In this document: piece by piece, positions 23,403 through 36,068 of the stretch
Numbering within the stretch: position 1 is the stretch's first letter
How the letters are laid out: each line of letters starts with the position of its first letter
DNA from: Mycocentrospora acerina
Lineage: Eukaryota; Ascomycota; Dothideomycetes; Pleosporales
DNA length: 64,000 nt
Direction of reading: 5' to 3'
NCBI GenBank assembly: GCA_022701365.1
Contig: JAKUHH010000068.1
Location: 700,928-764,927 of the forward strand
Notes under the pieces: model-generated
Seen by the model: the letters and a program-made list of their open reading frames with translations, nothing else
Told to the model about the DNA's origin: nothing
Database searches by the model: none
Program-made: the position numbers and the translations under genes

Positions 23403-25287
23403 AAGTTAGCCAAATTTAGCGATCCTTGAAATATTCGATCTCATCATTGACCGGAAATGATGTATGAAGCTACATACAATTTTCAGATTCCTGAGCTGCT
23501 TCGTTCTTCCGGACATGGGAAATGAACAGATAGGTAGCTCAAATGTATCATGATTCAATCATGTAAGATCTGAAATTACATTTCAAACGCATATCTCAAT
23601 CACAATGTAAATTGCATGCAAGACTTCGAATTTCGCTATTGTTTGAACGATCGTTTCTAATTGAACAAGTATAGAATTCAAGAATAGTTTAATAACAAAA
23701 TGCTGTTGATTTCCCACAGTCGGTTTCGATTCCTTGGTTATTTTGCAAGAGATAAAATTTTTCAAAAATTTCACTTTCTAATTTTTTATTGTTACAATCT
23801 GAAAACCATAAGAGAACCGACTCGCAACCAGACTTTGCAGATTTGCACTGATTAGATTATTTATCATCGCAGGGTAGCATGACAGGTTGTAGACTGTTGA
23901 CTAACTGTTAGTCAAATGATCTTTCTGGAATGGAATACAAAAATATGGTCAATCATTGATCGACCATGTAGAAGTCGCTTAGAAACTAATTTAACAAGCA
24001 ATTTGTTAGATCATGTTGACTTTGCTGTGGCGTGGAACTTTCACACCCATTCCAGCTTAGGACGAACCTGAACGGAAGCTTTTGTCATTATGGTTAAGTT
24101 GAAGTAGATTAGGGCTGATTTTCACGAATACTTTGCTATAAAGTTTGCTATGAGAATGTACATTACATCACTCCTATATGCATATAGGAATCGACTCTAG
24201 CGCAAGGTAGATCTAGTAAGCGAAGCCAAGTAGCAGGACGAGTTACAACATCTGATCTATTGTATACCAAGAATAAAGAGAATCGTGGAGAAGATTGTGG
24301 GTTTTGGCAAAGTCCATCTCAGGTGCGATTGATGTAAAATCTCGGTGCAAGCTTTCCTACTCAGCAACTGTCTAATATTTGTTCCTTCCATTTTATTTGC
24401 CCAGTCCATTTGTTTTGAACTTCAGCTTGACTATCAATTTGCTATCTGCTGTCTTTACATTCTCAAGATAGCAGATGCTCTCTTACCTGACTGTGTGTAC
24501 AGAAGCTGATTAGTTTTTAGATCGTCAACAACACAACTATCTAATTCTCAATTTACGAGAAAGTAATAAAACATATAAAGGTACTAAGAAAATCAGTAAA
24601 ATTGAAAAGATGGATAGACTAGGCTTTCAGAGCGGTATTATCTCTTTTAGGGATGACACTTAAAATCAAGCAAATTTTGCCACTGTGTAAGGGATAAGCA
24701 TTACTAAAGATTGTAAGGCTTATTGAACTGTTTGGTTGACCCTCAAGGAGATTTTGAAAAAGTGAGTCGACTGAAGAAGTCTAACTCCAGTTTGGGAAGC
24801 AACATAAAAAGTAATGTGGTTAAGCGAATGTACTTTATCTGATTCATCAAGCTGCTAATAAGGGGAATGCAGATTGGAGTAGTTCCAGTAAGGAAAAATG
24901 TTGAAATGGCTGTCAAATTAGAAGTTGATCGAAACACATTTAAACGCCCTGGCGTTGATACAACCGACTTGGCGTGCATATAACCCGTTCCTTGGCGATC
25001 ACTTAACCGTTTAACCGTGTTTCGACTCGTTTCGAGATGTTCAAAAGTAGCAATTCCAATTAGTTATTGTTAGCCGCGAGTTTCTACTATGATAGCTGTA
25101 CGTCATAAACAAGAGAAAAGTCTGGGCGCCGGGAAGGTTCATGTTCCGAATTGAATTGCCGTGATTAGTAGACAAACAACTTGAAGGTATAAATGTTTCA
25201 AGTGTACTGCACTTAGTAGACTATCGAAGCGACAGAGACTTGATTCACATTCACTACTATTTACCATTCGTTAACTATCTTCGCATC
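23403..25287. other. AT-rich intergenic region
   Basis: About 1.9 kb in which no gene, RNA or clear repeat is seen. The last 100 bases contain the TATA box (TATAAA, 25188-25193) of the AA9 gene. Confidence 0.45.
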
Positions 25288-26042
25288 ATGAAGGCCGTCA
25301 CTCTTTTCGCACTGCTCGCACCCCTTGGTGCTAACGCTCATTACATTTTCAATCGCCTTATCGTCAATGGTGCTTCAATTGGCGGTGAATACGCCTACGT
25401 TCGTAAAAACAGCAACTCGTACAATCCAGCTATTACCAGCGAGTTAATGAACTCCAATGACCTTAGGTGCAACAAAGGTGCCACAGCTGGAAACACTGCC
25501 ACCTATACTGTCAAGGCAGGTGACAAACTTGGTTTCAAGATTTTCAACAACGAACTTGTTGAGCATCCGTAAGTAGTATAACTTCAAATGCATAAATGCA
25601 ATACATTAATAACATGTGCAGTGGTCCTGGATTTGTATACATATCTAAGGCTCCTGGAAGCGTTAAGAGCTACGATGGTTCTGGTGACTGGGTTAAGGTG
25701 ATGCAAAGTGGCCTTAAGAACCCGAGTACTCCTGGCGTGGACACGGCCTGGGACAGCTGGCAAAAGGATAGACTCGAATGGACCATTCAAAAGAACATCC
25801 CAGCTGGCGAATACCTTGTGCGAGTAGAGCACATTGGCCTCCACGAGGGACATGTCGGCAAGGCACAATTCTACATCGAATGCTACCAGCTGAAGATTGA
25901 GTCCTCCGGTACCGGCAAGCCTGGACCGGCGGTTAAAATTCCTGGTGTTTATAAGGCCACTGATCCCGGAATTGCATTCAACAAATGGAACAACCCAAAG
26001 TCTTACACTTTCCCGGGTCCGGCTGTATGGAATGGCAATTAA
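25288..26042 (+). CDS. AA9 lytic polysaccharide monooxygenase (formerly GH61)
   Basis: A secreted copper enzyme that oxidatively cleaves cellulose or related polysaccharides in plant cell walls. Spliced model: 25288-25568 and 25622-26042, giving 233 residues. The signal peptide MKAVTLFALLAPLGANA ends before His18, which becomes the mature N-terminal His of the histidine brace. The second copper ligand is His93 in EHPGP, restored by splicing. The axial Tyr178 and Gln176 lie in AQFYIEC. Cys61 and Cys181 could form the conserved disulfide. There is no cellulose-binding module; the protein ends soon after the catalytic domain. The copper site is complete, so the gene looks functional. A TATA box lies about 95 bases upstream. 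Confidence 0.93.
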
Positions 26043-27214
26043 GTAGCTGATTCTAGCAAGATATCAGAAAACTCTAGGGTGTAAGATTAGAGGGTAGAAT
26101 GGAGAGTAGAGTGAGGTAGTACTGGAGGCGGTGTCAAGTATGTGGTAAGAAAATTAAAATTGTTAAGACGAGCAATTTTCTGCAATATAAGCTTTGTCTC
26201 TCTATGAGATGAGTTTGACTTGAAGATTCAAAATGAAAAAGGGAACTCCATCGCAGAATATATGAAGTGCAAGAATGAAGCAATTGAGATCAACGAAAAG
26301 TTCTCATCATCAAGTGGATGTTTCACCCTTCGAAAATTTGTACTGTTGATATGATCACCAGTGAACATTCAATGTTTACAGAATAGTGCAAAAGATGTGA
26401 TTCCCCTCCCACCTCAAAAACTCAAACATAAGATAGCCATGTGAAATGTAATTCAGCGTCAATTCTGTGACACACTTCATTTTTCACGTCAGTTATGCGT
26501 TCCTTGCTGGAAGTATTTGCAGTGAAGGCAATGGCCAAAATGCTGACGTGAGTAATACATATAGCCTGAATTACTGCAACCAGAGAGCTGCACCCGGATA
26601 TTGAAGTCCCGAATGTAGGTTGTCAGCGAGAAAAGGACTTACAATCCATAAGTTCGAGCAACAAAGCTGCAAGTATAATTTGTACCACGGATCGAGCTTT
26701 CAACTTGGATGCAAGATTTTAGTGCGTTCGGCTCGGTACCATTTCAATCCGCAAACTAATCTCTAATGTGTCTGACCTATAGGTGATCCATGTAATAATT
26801 CGAAATCTAGTTTTTCTCAACTCCCTCACTAATTTGACACCAAACGTCTCGGAAACTCACCTCGCTATGTTTGTGACTCGGATTGATGAGTTGAGTTGTG
26901 AGGTAGTGTTGTGAACAATTATGTTTCAGTAGCTTGTTCTGTCTACAACCAAAGTCGGCACTTGTGCAGATTGTCGTCTGTGATCTGCCCGAGAGTTCCA
27001 TGTCACGCACGCTGGCCTTTGAAGTTGAAAAGTCTGAGCAGCGAAAAAGTCTACCCAAATCATTAATTGGATGCAAGTAACAAGATTAGTCAAATGCGAA
27101 GCTGAGGCTCTGCGTGTAATTTAGAATCGTCTTTCGTATCTTGGATAAAAGTCAGAAGTGAGATCACCGAAATTCCAAGTTCATCTCGCAATTCAAGTTC
27201 TCTAGCTCCGATGC

Positions 27215-27493
27215 ATGATACGTGTTGCGGCAACTCTTTGGCATTTTTCTCTGTTCCTTCTTCTAGTGTGTCTGTGCTCATTCCTCCCCACGCAATATAT
27301 ACAGGGCCTTCAGTTTCATCGCACCTTTGAAGACACACCCGATCTAGAGATTCATATATTCAACGTAGTTGAACCTTCATCCACCATCCAAGTCGTCGCA
27401 CCTTCGCTTTCTTGCTTCCGTTTGAGACGAGTCGTACTTACCCGCGTTATGGCGTTGGCCGTTAGCCGGGCCATTGTTTTAGATAAGCTCTAG
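27215..27493 (+). CDS. Possible small protein with an N-terminal hydrophobic segment
   Basis: An ATG-initiated frame of 92 codons. Residues 5-25 (about AATLWHFSLFLLLVCLCSFLP) are strongly hydrophobic and could be a signal peptide or membrane anchor. The rest has no motif I recognise and ends in a hydrophobic, Arg-containing stretch. No intron or clear promoter is seen. It may be a relic or a chance frame in a GC-richer island. Confidence 0.2.
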   Translation: MIRVAATLWHFSLFLLLVCLCSFLPTQYIQGLQFHRTFEDTPDLEIHIFNVVEPSSTIQVVAPSLSCFRLRRVVLTRVMALAVSRAIVLDKL

Positions 27494-29360
27494 TTTGTGG
27501 GCGCATCAGGATCGTATCTTGAACAAGCTGATCGACACTGCCTCATCGCATACCAGGGTTATCATATGAGACTTCACTAACAGTCAATAGAACTTCCTTG
27601 TACAGAGTTCGAGGATGAAAGCGTTGTTTCTGTCTTGCCAAGCATCCACTACGTCACAGGCCTGGTTAGTCGTAGCACTATTCACGATATGACGCTAGAA
27701 GGCATGCATATATTTTCTGCCCCGTTAGTGCGGCCATTGTTCTAGTGTGTAGCGTCTGTCTTCGCGGGACCTGCCATCCACTTCTTGACTCAACCCTGCT
27801 GCACATCCACTTCTCCGAGATGGGCAGACATGGCACAAACCATGTCCGGTTGCCTACTCTGGTTTGACGACGTCTTTAGATCGTTATCTGGCCCCTGCGC
27901 CTTCACCATCGTGCTGGACTCAAGTGGCGCTTCTGTAAGCTCCTTTTTTCGGAGCTTGACACGGCCAGCGCGCTTCGCTCCTAACTCCTCGCCGCGAAGA
28001 GCCTGTCTGCACTCACAAATACATGCAAACAAAGCGCTGGTCACTGACGACGTTGCTAGATATTGTGATTGTTATCGCCGCTAGCGAGACTAATCTACTA
28101 GACTTCTTTGTATCTTGCTACTAACACCGCAACTCCTTCCCCCAGTTTGGATGCTATTCAGCATTGCTTAGGTATGAGAGTTTCACGGGCAAGGGTTGTG
28201 TTACACGACTTGCCGGTTGAGTGGCTAATATTTGAAGCACCCGTGCTTGCCTTCGGTGTTGTCATTGATGGCACACACACACACTGCTAGGCCTTAGGTA
28301 GATCATGACAGGAGTGCGGACTTGTCATATTCGATTAATATCATAACTAGGGCACTTCCCTTGGAAAAGGCCTCTTATTACAGGACTATAATTCTCATCT
28401 GGTGCTCGATGATGATCATGCTGAATCTTTTAAGAATTAATCAAGCATTTTGCCGAGCCATTACCTTGGGTGATTCTGCATGGATCCAGACGTCTAGATC
28501 TTAGACTTTGTGTACAGGGGCAAAGCACTACCACTGGGAAGGGTCTAGATTGCGACTACTATCCAAAGCAATCGAGTCAGATTTTTGCGGACGACGTCTG
28601 ATACGCATTTGAGGAAGACAGGCTGTCCAACTAGTATAATTTCTTCATGTCCGCCCGGCTAGTAGGACCGGCTTATCCAAGGCAAAACACATCTCTCCTA
28701 AGGCTACTAGCATCCTTCTTGACTCTAATCTCCTTGTATTTAACAACTGCAAACGGGTCTACTTGTCGATTTTGGGTTAAATGATCTTAGCTAATGAAAA
28801 GCTTGCGCAAACTTCACAAGGTTGGTATCTTTGTTGCCTTGGAATGTTAATTACAATATTTGTACTCTTTTATTGAGTCATTCTATTTTGAGTGATGTCA
28901 GTCTTTTACAAAGATCAGCCGGAGCTTGGGTAAAAATGGGTAGCTCATAATAAAAATTGTCTCCCTGTTTGGCAAGTTTGTCAAATCAGGACTGTTACCT
29001 TCACAGATCCTAACACTCGACATGAGCCCCCCCTCCCCTTTCTATGCGAGATGTAACAGGCATGTTACACAAGGGTTATGTCGTAATGGATAAAACGAAC
29101 CAATAAACTTGTAGCCTTATCCTTCAGCAGATCGAATACTGAACTGAAAATTCTAGACGTTAGAAGATTTCCGCCTTAAGGATCCATGGAAACACAAACC
29201 CCGGTGCATTACTGAAGACTAAAACTTTGAACTAACATCCCCGTTTCATTTACTCGGAGATTACCATGTTGAGAGTATGGTAGTAGTGAAGATTATGCTC
29301 CTCTGAGCCTAGAGCAATATCCCTTTTTTCTCATGACATTTTTTGCTGAAACGGCGAGGG

Positions 29361-29368
29361 TATATAAA
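29361..29368 (+). promoter_or_regulatory. TATA box of the small secreted peptide gene
   Basis: TATATAAA lies 37 bases upstream of the 25-bp repeat block and about 200 bases upstream of the start codon. Transcription should therefore start close to the repeats and place them in the leader. Confidence 0.6.
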
Positions 29369-29397
29369 GGACAACGCTGTTAAATACATATTCCTAT

Positions 29398-29497
29398 CAT
29401 CACAACAAACTTCAACATCAATCATCACAACAAACTTCAACATCAATCATCACAACAAACTTCAACATCAATCATCACAACAAACTTCAACATCAAT
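29398..29497 (+). repeat. Four perfect 25-bp tandem repeats in the leader of a secreted peptide gene
   Basis: Four identical head-to-tail copies of a 25-base unit starting CATCACAACAAACTTCAA occupy exactly 100 bases, followed by a partial degenerate copy. The units have no G on the plus strand. They lie between the TATA box and the start codon at 29570, so they are probably transcribed as 5' leader. Confidence 0.95.
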
Positions 29498-29569
29498 CAT
29501 TACGTAACAACATTGAAACTCCTTTTAAACTATAAACCAATTTACTTTTAGAGGCCAATCTCAGCAATT

Positions 29570-29740
29570 ATGAAGCTATTCATTACCGTCTCTCTTTCGT
29601 TCTTCGCCCTCGTCGCCAACGCTGCAGCTTTGCCTGCAGCCAATCCTGCAGCCAATCCTGCTTCTATCAGTAACGGAGCACTTGCTGGTGACCGTACCCT
29701 GGCGGTGGCAAGCCGCCCAAAAGGGTTTAAACAGCATTAA
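29570..29740 (+). CDS. Small secreted peptide (56 residues), effector-like
   Basis: ATG at 29570, stop at 29738-29740. The protein starts MKLFITVSLSFFALVANA, a textbook signal peptide with cleavage after ANA. The predicted mature part is about 38 residues with no cysteine, a short AANPAANPA repeat and a basic end (RPKGFKQH). The gene has a TATA box and an unusual repeat-filled leader, and sits alone in AT-rich DNA. A possible 45-base intron (29769-29813, GTAAGT..CAG) lies in the 3' untranslated part. The signal peptide, isolation and promoter fit a secreted effector or signalling peptide. No family is recognised, and function is unknown. Confidence 0.7.
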   Translation: MKLFITVSLSFFALVANAAALPAANPAANPASISNGALAGDRTLAVASRPKGFKQH

Positions 29741-31579
29741 ATAGCTGTTGTCATGGTGGTGATTAGATGTAAGTTTTATGTTCGTCTCCAGAAGTCAAAT
29801 CTAACAATTGCAGTTATTCCATCAACACAGAGAAGGGGTCTCTTTCATACGATGCAGAATAGTTTTCAATAATACGCTGAATAAATCTGCATTAGACAAA
29901 GAAAACAGTAGATAGTTTTACAACGAAGAGAATTTTCAAGCCATTGAAGCCTTACTTTTGAACTGTCAATGGAGTGATTTGGAATGTCCTCAGGCATGCT
30001 TGCACGATACCGTGAAAATTTCTACGATCAATCGATTGGAACTTATCTCCAGATAGGACACGTTTGCAACACTACGTTTTTTCATTCTAGTTGTGCAAAA
30101 CTTGTTGAAGGTGGTCAAGCTGCAGAATGAGTTGAGCGTGAAAGAAAAAATTGGCTCAGACGATTATAGTAATCAATTTGTGGTCCAGGGAAGATTGATG
30201 CTGACTGATAGGATTAAAACAAACAGTAATTCTAATTTTCAGCTTCACAGTTCAACCGTGGAAGAGGGGAATTTGGGAACGATCTTGATACGTTGTTTAC
30301 TTATGATGCATAGAAGATAAGCCGCACAATAGTTGCTCAAATGGAGTTAATCGTATTGGGCATAATTGTTAGCCGAGAAACGTAGGTAAAGCTACTTATT
30401 TATCCTATATCAAATAGGAAATTTCTTTAGAGGTTACTTTGCTATGTTAAATCTACATTAGGAGATCTTGCAAGTTTATTATTAATATTTTGACACACAG
30501 AAGAAAAATTGGAGAAGAATATGCTGGGCGGTTTCAATTATGAATGTAGTGCCTAGATTTTAAAGCGATGTATTTAAGCGTGCTAAGGTATCAAAACTAA
30601 CAGCTTTAGCCAGGCTGGAACTCTGATGCCAAAATTTTCTTGGAGAGTATTCAGATGCGAAAGTGTGAGAGCCATAAAATAATAGATCTCCAGCTGTTAA
30701 GGTGCAGATTCTTATCTTCGTGATGGCAAAATTGTACAGGTATGAAGCATTTTCTCTTTCTCGCGCGTCAGGCAATTTTCTTAATTGGTTCATTAATCCT
30801 ATCCCTTTTTGCTTATTCAACTGTAAGCTGCTGTTTTTCCTCTCGGATAGCATGGAGTTTCTACATCGGTCTTCAAACTTACTAACTCTTTTCATATTTG
30901 TTGGAGAAAGGAGATAAAAGGTTATTATTCAAGTGACATTTTGGACGGAACACTCCTGTATGTATTCTACATACAAAACAGCCTTAATATAAATGTAAAG
31001 AGCTTAGCAGGTAGAGTTACTCAGCTTGGTCATTACATAGCCTCATAATAGGTTAGATAAGCCAGCAGTAAAGTGGCAGAGTGAATCTAACTGCGGAGCA
31101 GCTTTGATCCGAGATAAAGTGCCAGGAGTCTGTTGCTCGTGAGCGTGGCTGCTCTGTGGCAATATTCCTAAGCGTTAGATTTGACTTGCATTTTTAACTT
31201 CTTTGAATATTCAAACGACCTTATCTTGCAGGAGGAGTCACTTTCTGTCTTCTCTTTCAGACCGGTTCCTAAAATGAGCCATAAATTGGAAGTAATCTGC
31301 AAAAAAGGCATAAGGAAGTTTAACTAATAAGTGAAGTTAATTTTAAATGCGGTGTTTAAATTGGCTTTTGACGAATTTGGTACTGACAGAAATCAAGACT
31401 AATTTCAGATGCACTGTGCTATGTGTGTAACATTCTAACCTGTGACCTAGTTAAAACCTCAGAGCCTAAATCGATCAATAAAAATACGCACATATACTAT
31501 CTCATTTTTTAAAATAGGCGATAATTCTGTTTGCGCATTACCTAGCAATTGAGAATCTGTCAGGAAGTGGTTCAGCTTG

Positions 31580-31697
31580 AGGACATGTACTATTCTATTT
31601 TAGGATCTATCAGATGATAGATCATAGTACCTTTTTGGCTTGAATGGCACAGTGGAATAGAGCCGCGTCCTGACAAAAACTGGGAAACGGAATGACT
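31580..31697. repeat. Dispersed repeat, copy A, with a tRNA-like A-box
   Basis: This segment aligns over about 115 bases with 45102-45218. Shared blocks include GACATGT, the GATCATA region, and TGGCACAGTGG against TAGCACAGTGG. The last block resembles a Pol III A-box (TRGCNNAGYNGG). The two copies differ mostly by transitions, as expected after RIP. It may be a fragment of a tRNA-derived SINE; family and boundaries are uncertain. Confidence 0.5.
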
Positions 31698-33113
31698 TAT
31701 GGTGGGTAAGCTTAATAATTCACTGCATGGAAGAGACCTAACGAAGCAATTTTTCTAGTCAAAATTCCAGTTCCATTCATTACGAAAAATAACTAGGATT
31801 ATCCAAAAATGGCAAGGCTGATATTTTGCGGATCGACTTCTCTTGTTACCAAAATAGCGGCACTGAGCAAGAAGACATAGACATGTAAGTGATAATCTCA
31901 GAAAATTTCTAAGCTGATTAAGATGTTATTTAGGAAATTGTTTAGCAGTATCGTTGAGTGTTAGGTAAGCTTGAAAGAAAAGTAGGCTGATCTATGGCGC
32001 ATATGCTGTTCATAAAAACTAAAAGTCTTTCTGAGCAGCTATCTAGAATTTGAAACTAAAATCATGGCGTATGATCGACCAGAAACCTTCTCAAGGTTTT
32101 TGTAAGACTCCTGGCGAAAGAATGCCTAAACGAAGTAAAAGATTACTATTAAATATGACCTTACGAAAAGTAATGTGGTTATAAGTTTAGTAGGAGACCT
32201 TAATAATTAATCGCCCTCGCAGCTGCGAAGCTAACATACCCCTACTTCGACCTTTTTCTTCATCAAAGTGTATTAAGGCATGCATCTTATTCCCTATATA
32301 AGGCTTGGTACTATACTACTTTCTCGAATATATGACTGACTGCCATCATATTGTGAAAGAGCCACAGTTCTAGCTTAAATAAAGTATCAACAAGCGAACT
32401 ACTACGTCGATCACAACCGAAACTTGAACAATGGAACTCAAACAAACATTACCCAAGAGAACAAACAATACGTAGCATACATTTACAAATAAATATTACT
32501 TAGTTAAAGTGGAGATTGTCTGATAAATGAACGCCAAAGATTATAGCAGACCTTTGGGACGAGTAATACAGTGCACTGAAATTACGATAGCTGCTAGGAG
32601 ACCGCTTGTATCCCTACGACACTTGAAAGAACTGAAGGTCAAGGTCACGTGGAAGTTTGCCAAATTGGCACCTGTCGAGATGAATTCAATATCACACACT
32701 ACTTTTGCAACTGTATTTTTAATCATAATTCTCTTGATGACGGAAAATACCTTATGGAGCGCATCATCTTCATGCTGAAAACCGTTCTGATTGACTTCAG
32801 TAACGTGTGTTAGGGTGGTGGTCTAAATCATATATTTATGGGCGATAACTATCAAAATGTTATAGATTATCCGAAGAGTTTTATAGACGACGTTATGCAC
32901 AAGCTAGGCCAAAACATTTTCCATTCTTCATCTGTACTTGATTCAATTTCGTAATCAATACTATTGATCGAATCCAGAGTTGATATTTTGTTAACATCGC
33001 TGAAAAATGGCGGATGCGTCAGGTTCTGATTGAGACGCAATGGATTTTACGTCAAATCACATTTCTAATGGCATTCACAGGTATTATTATGGGTAGGCTA
33101 GAGGCCGGGAAGG

Positions 33114-33351
33114 TATAAAAGAACAACCCCAAGTTTGGAACCGACCCGCAGCCTTAGAATATACGCAACTTTGTTCAGTAACTTAATAAAGTAGGTAAGT
33201 CTACAGTATTTCAGATATTTCAAATTACTCATTTTATCTAGCTGCAATATCTTTTGGCAGAAGATTGTGGGAAAAGACTGGTAAGGCGTGGGACAAGAAG
33301 ACGGTTTTAAGAAAGGACTACATCTATAGAAACTATAAGGAACATCCTTAG
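33114..33351 (+). pseudogene. Possible relic of a small gene behind a TATA box
   Basis: TATAAAA at 33114-33120 is followed by a plausible intron (donor GTAAGT at about 33196, acceptor near 33240). After it a frame reads GRRLWEKTGKAWDKK and continues to a stop at 33349-33351, with charged residues and no family I recognise. No ATG lies between the TATA box and this exon. An ATA at the expected place could be a mutated start. Evidence is weak. Confidence 0.25.
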
Positions 33352-33747
33352 TTTAAAAATTAAGCCATTGAATAGAATTATGAATTGTTCTAGTTAAATG
33401 TAGAGTGAAAGAGTTTTAGAAAAAGTCAAAACAAATACTGTAGAAGTCTCACAAGCCGAGGATAGTTGATTGCAATTGGATAATATAAGAGAGAACAATT
33501 ACGAGGAGCACATTGCTTTATGATAGGTGCAATACTCGGAGACTATATAGTAGCTGGATGCTTATATGCTCATCCATATGAATAGTATACCCGTGTTGGC
33601 TGGCAGTAAAACACACAATAGACAATTATCTCCTTAGAGTTCTACAACTTGACACGCTTTTCATAAAATCAATCTTGGTTTCAGATGTAATTAACCAATC
33701 AAGCTATTACGAAGATATTGAGTTGTTTCTTAATGGCGTTCATAATG

Positions 33748-35492
33748 TCATGCTTCGATTTGCCGAACGGCATGAGCTTTAATCCAAAGTTCTGGTTTAT
33801 CCCAAAGGATGTAAACTTTCTGGTCTGACCAGGATTCGCTTTCTGGACACAACTCCAAGTCAAAATGCCACAATACAGTCGCTAAGATGATGCGGATTTC
33901 GTGATAAGCAAGGCTAGAATTTCAAGTCAGCCTTTATTATCAAAACTATCTGACTTGTACATACTTTTTACCTATACAGTTGCGTGGGCCAAAAGAAAAT
34001 GGCTGCATCACATGTTTTCTGTCGTTCTCATACTCGGGATCTGACAGCCATCGTTCAGGTACAAATGAGTCAGGATTCTTGAAGTTTGTAGCAGAGCGAT
34101 ACGCAGATAATTGAGACACGTAGACCCGCGTCTGCATGGGGAATCTTTAGCATAGTACAATCAACTTAACAGTTTAGTGATTGTTACCTTTTCAGGAACC
34201 CATTGACCACATATGGCGTTGCCTCCTTTGGCGACTGTTCTAGGAAGCCCAACAGGCACTGGTGGATAGCAACGAAAACCCTCTTCGAAACAAGCGTTCA
34301 AGTATGGTAATCGTGCCAGCATTTCGAGAGATAGTTCTCCCCGTGAAAGACCGCGTACTTCGTCTACTACTTTTTGCAACTTCTCAGGGTTTTTGAGTAA
34401 GAGAAAAGTCAGACCACTTAGCGTGGTAGCAGTAGTTTCTGTGCCTGCTACCATGAAAAGTGATGCATTTGCATGCATCTGACCGATGGTTAGCTGATCT
34501 TTACCTCCTTTTTCTAAAACCAGCTTCCAAATATCAGGTTTGCCAATGTCGGTTCCCTTTTGCAAGCGGCGATCTACGCGTTGAACTGAGTGATCAAAAT
34601 GAAACTTTTTAAGGTTACGTATAGCCTTGGGTTGAACTGCTTTGAATACACTTCCAAGCCAGGAGTACTCTAACGTTAAGCGATTGATGGAAGTGAACCT
34701 AATGGCTCCAAACACAGCCTTGACCCATGGAGTATACTCAGATGTGTCTAGCATACCAAGAGGCTCACCAAAGGTCAGGTCACCCATGATGTCGAAGGTT
34801 GTACAGTTGTACATTTTCGCGATATCTAGATGGACACTTGGATTGGCGTTGATAGCCCGCGTGAAATTATCGATCAGCTTGTTAACATATCCTTGGATTA
34901 GCGGCTCCTGGAGCTTCAATGCTTTGTCGCTAAAACCATGACTAAAAGTTTTGCGAAGCAAACCATGCTCATATGTGTCTGGTGTAGAGAGTACTGTGAA
35001 AATACCATTACTTTCCTTCGCAAAGCTGCGTGGGTCTTTCGAATTCTCTAATCGTCCTCCAGTCCGGTGACCAGCAATGTCCTTCCAGGCTTGGGGGTTG
35101 ATATAGCTGAGCCTATCCGGGCCAAGTCGAACGACTTCTCCGTACTTCTCGTGCAACCGTTTTGTCCAGTTGACTTCTTCGCCTTTGAGGCAGACGTAGC
35201 TGTAAACGAGACCTGTTGCAGCGACATGCTTGGGCCCAGGATCTAAACACCTAAGTAAGCTGGAATAATTGACTAATTGTTTGTTAAACCTACATTTTCT
35301 TAATTGATGAAAATAAACATTGTATATAGCAATGGTAATAAACTTGCAGATCCACTGTTTTGTCAGCAATCGTACAAATAACTGTCAAGCATTTATGAAA
35401 CTCACAAGGGCAGCTACACCACCAACGTAAAACGAAATTTTTCCGAGTCCTGGAAGATTTGAGAGAGCTTCAAGGCGTAAGTCGCTCTCCAT
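33748..35492 (-). CDS. Cytochrome P450, CYP65-like (isotrichodermin C-15 hydroxylase-like)
   Basis: A haem monooxygenase of the endoplasmic reticulum. Spliced minus-strand model: 35492-35406, 35354-35294, 35242-34188, 34131-33965, 33913-33748, giving 511 residues, normal for the family. A membrane anchor spans about residues 19-45, then KYPGPK (the proline hinge, formed by a splice). The I-helix is VAGTETT, the K-helix ExxR is EEGFR, and PERW precedes the haem loop FSFGPRNCIGKNLAY, whose Cys is the haem ligand. The haem exon ends at a GTATGT donor, and the next exon restores NLAYHEIR. Without these splices the gene looks broken into two frames. CYP65-type enzymes hydroxylate terpenoids and other secondary metabolites. 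The substrate here is unknown; the neighbours suggest an aromatic compound. Confidence 0.88.
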
Positions 35493-36068
35493 TCTAAAAG
35501 GCGTGTGAAATTGCTTTGCGAAACTGATATAAATTTGGATCTTCAATATCAAGACTCAGTGAATTCGTCTGCCTTTGTAAGATGTTAAAGAGGTCGCCTT
35601 TCAAGCCTTTAAATGTGAATTTTTAAAAAGAGAAGACGTGGCTACCAAAGGATTCGATTTTGTGGATAATATTTTTAGTGCTTCCAACATATTCACAGGG
35701 ATCGCAATATGTTTTGAACCGGCTTTCGGTACTTCCTCACATCCGGATTGTAAGAGTAGACCTCAATGTGGATATTCAAGAACAGAGTAGCCAACGATAA
35801 GTCTTGAAGATGTACAGATGTACTATACTCTGCGTTGACTCGCTGCATGGTGCTCCTTCGAGCAACACGATGTCATGGACGCGACATGAAGGATCTTCTA
35901 ATAAAGTGACTCGTTATTGCACAAATACGCATCCTATACCTGTTTGCGAACGGTGTTAATTTAAGTACTACGTGAATGTTAATAGTGCTCAATTTTACTG
36001 CTGGGATACATTTTGATCAGCAGTAATCTTGTCGATAACGTCAAGTCATTGGTGTCGGAGTGGAGACG

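Larger units (their letters stand above)
26043..29569. other. Gene-poor region with a GC-richer island at about 27.2-28.3 kb
   Basis: About 3.5 kb. From 26043 to 27200 nothing is seen. Bases 27215-28300 are GC-richer than their surroundings and hold a possible small gene (27215-27493) and unrecognised frames, including one at 27785-28084. An imperfect 22-bp direct repeat recurs at about 27461 and 27724. From 28300 to 29340 nothing is seen. The promoter and leader repeats of the secreted peptide gene begin at 29361. Confidence 0.45.
29741..33747. other. AT-rich gene-poor region with decayed sequence
   Basis: Four kilobases without an intact gene. It holds one copy of a dispersed repeat (31580-31697) and a possible coding relic at about 33114-33351 behind a TATA box. 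A TATA-like TATATAA at about 32297 precedes no usable frame. The remainder looks like decayed noncoding DNA. Confidence 0.45.

Noticed and set aside
29398..29497. CRISPR-like array
   Set aside because: The four 25-bp units are directly adjacent with no spacers, and the host is a eukaryote.
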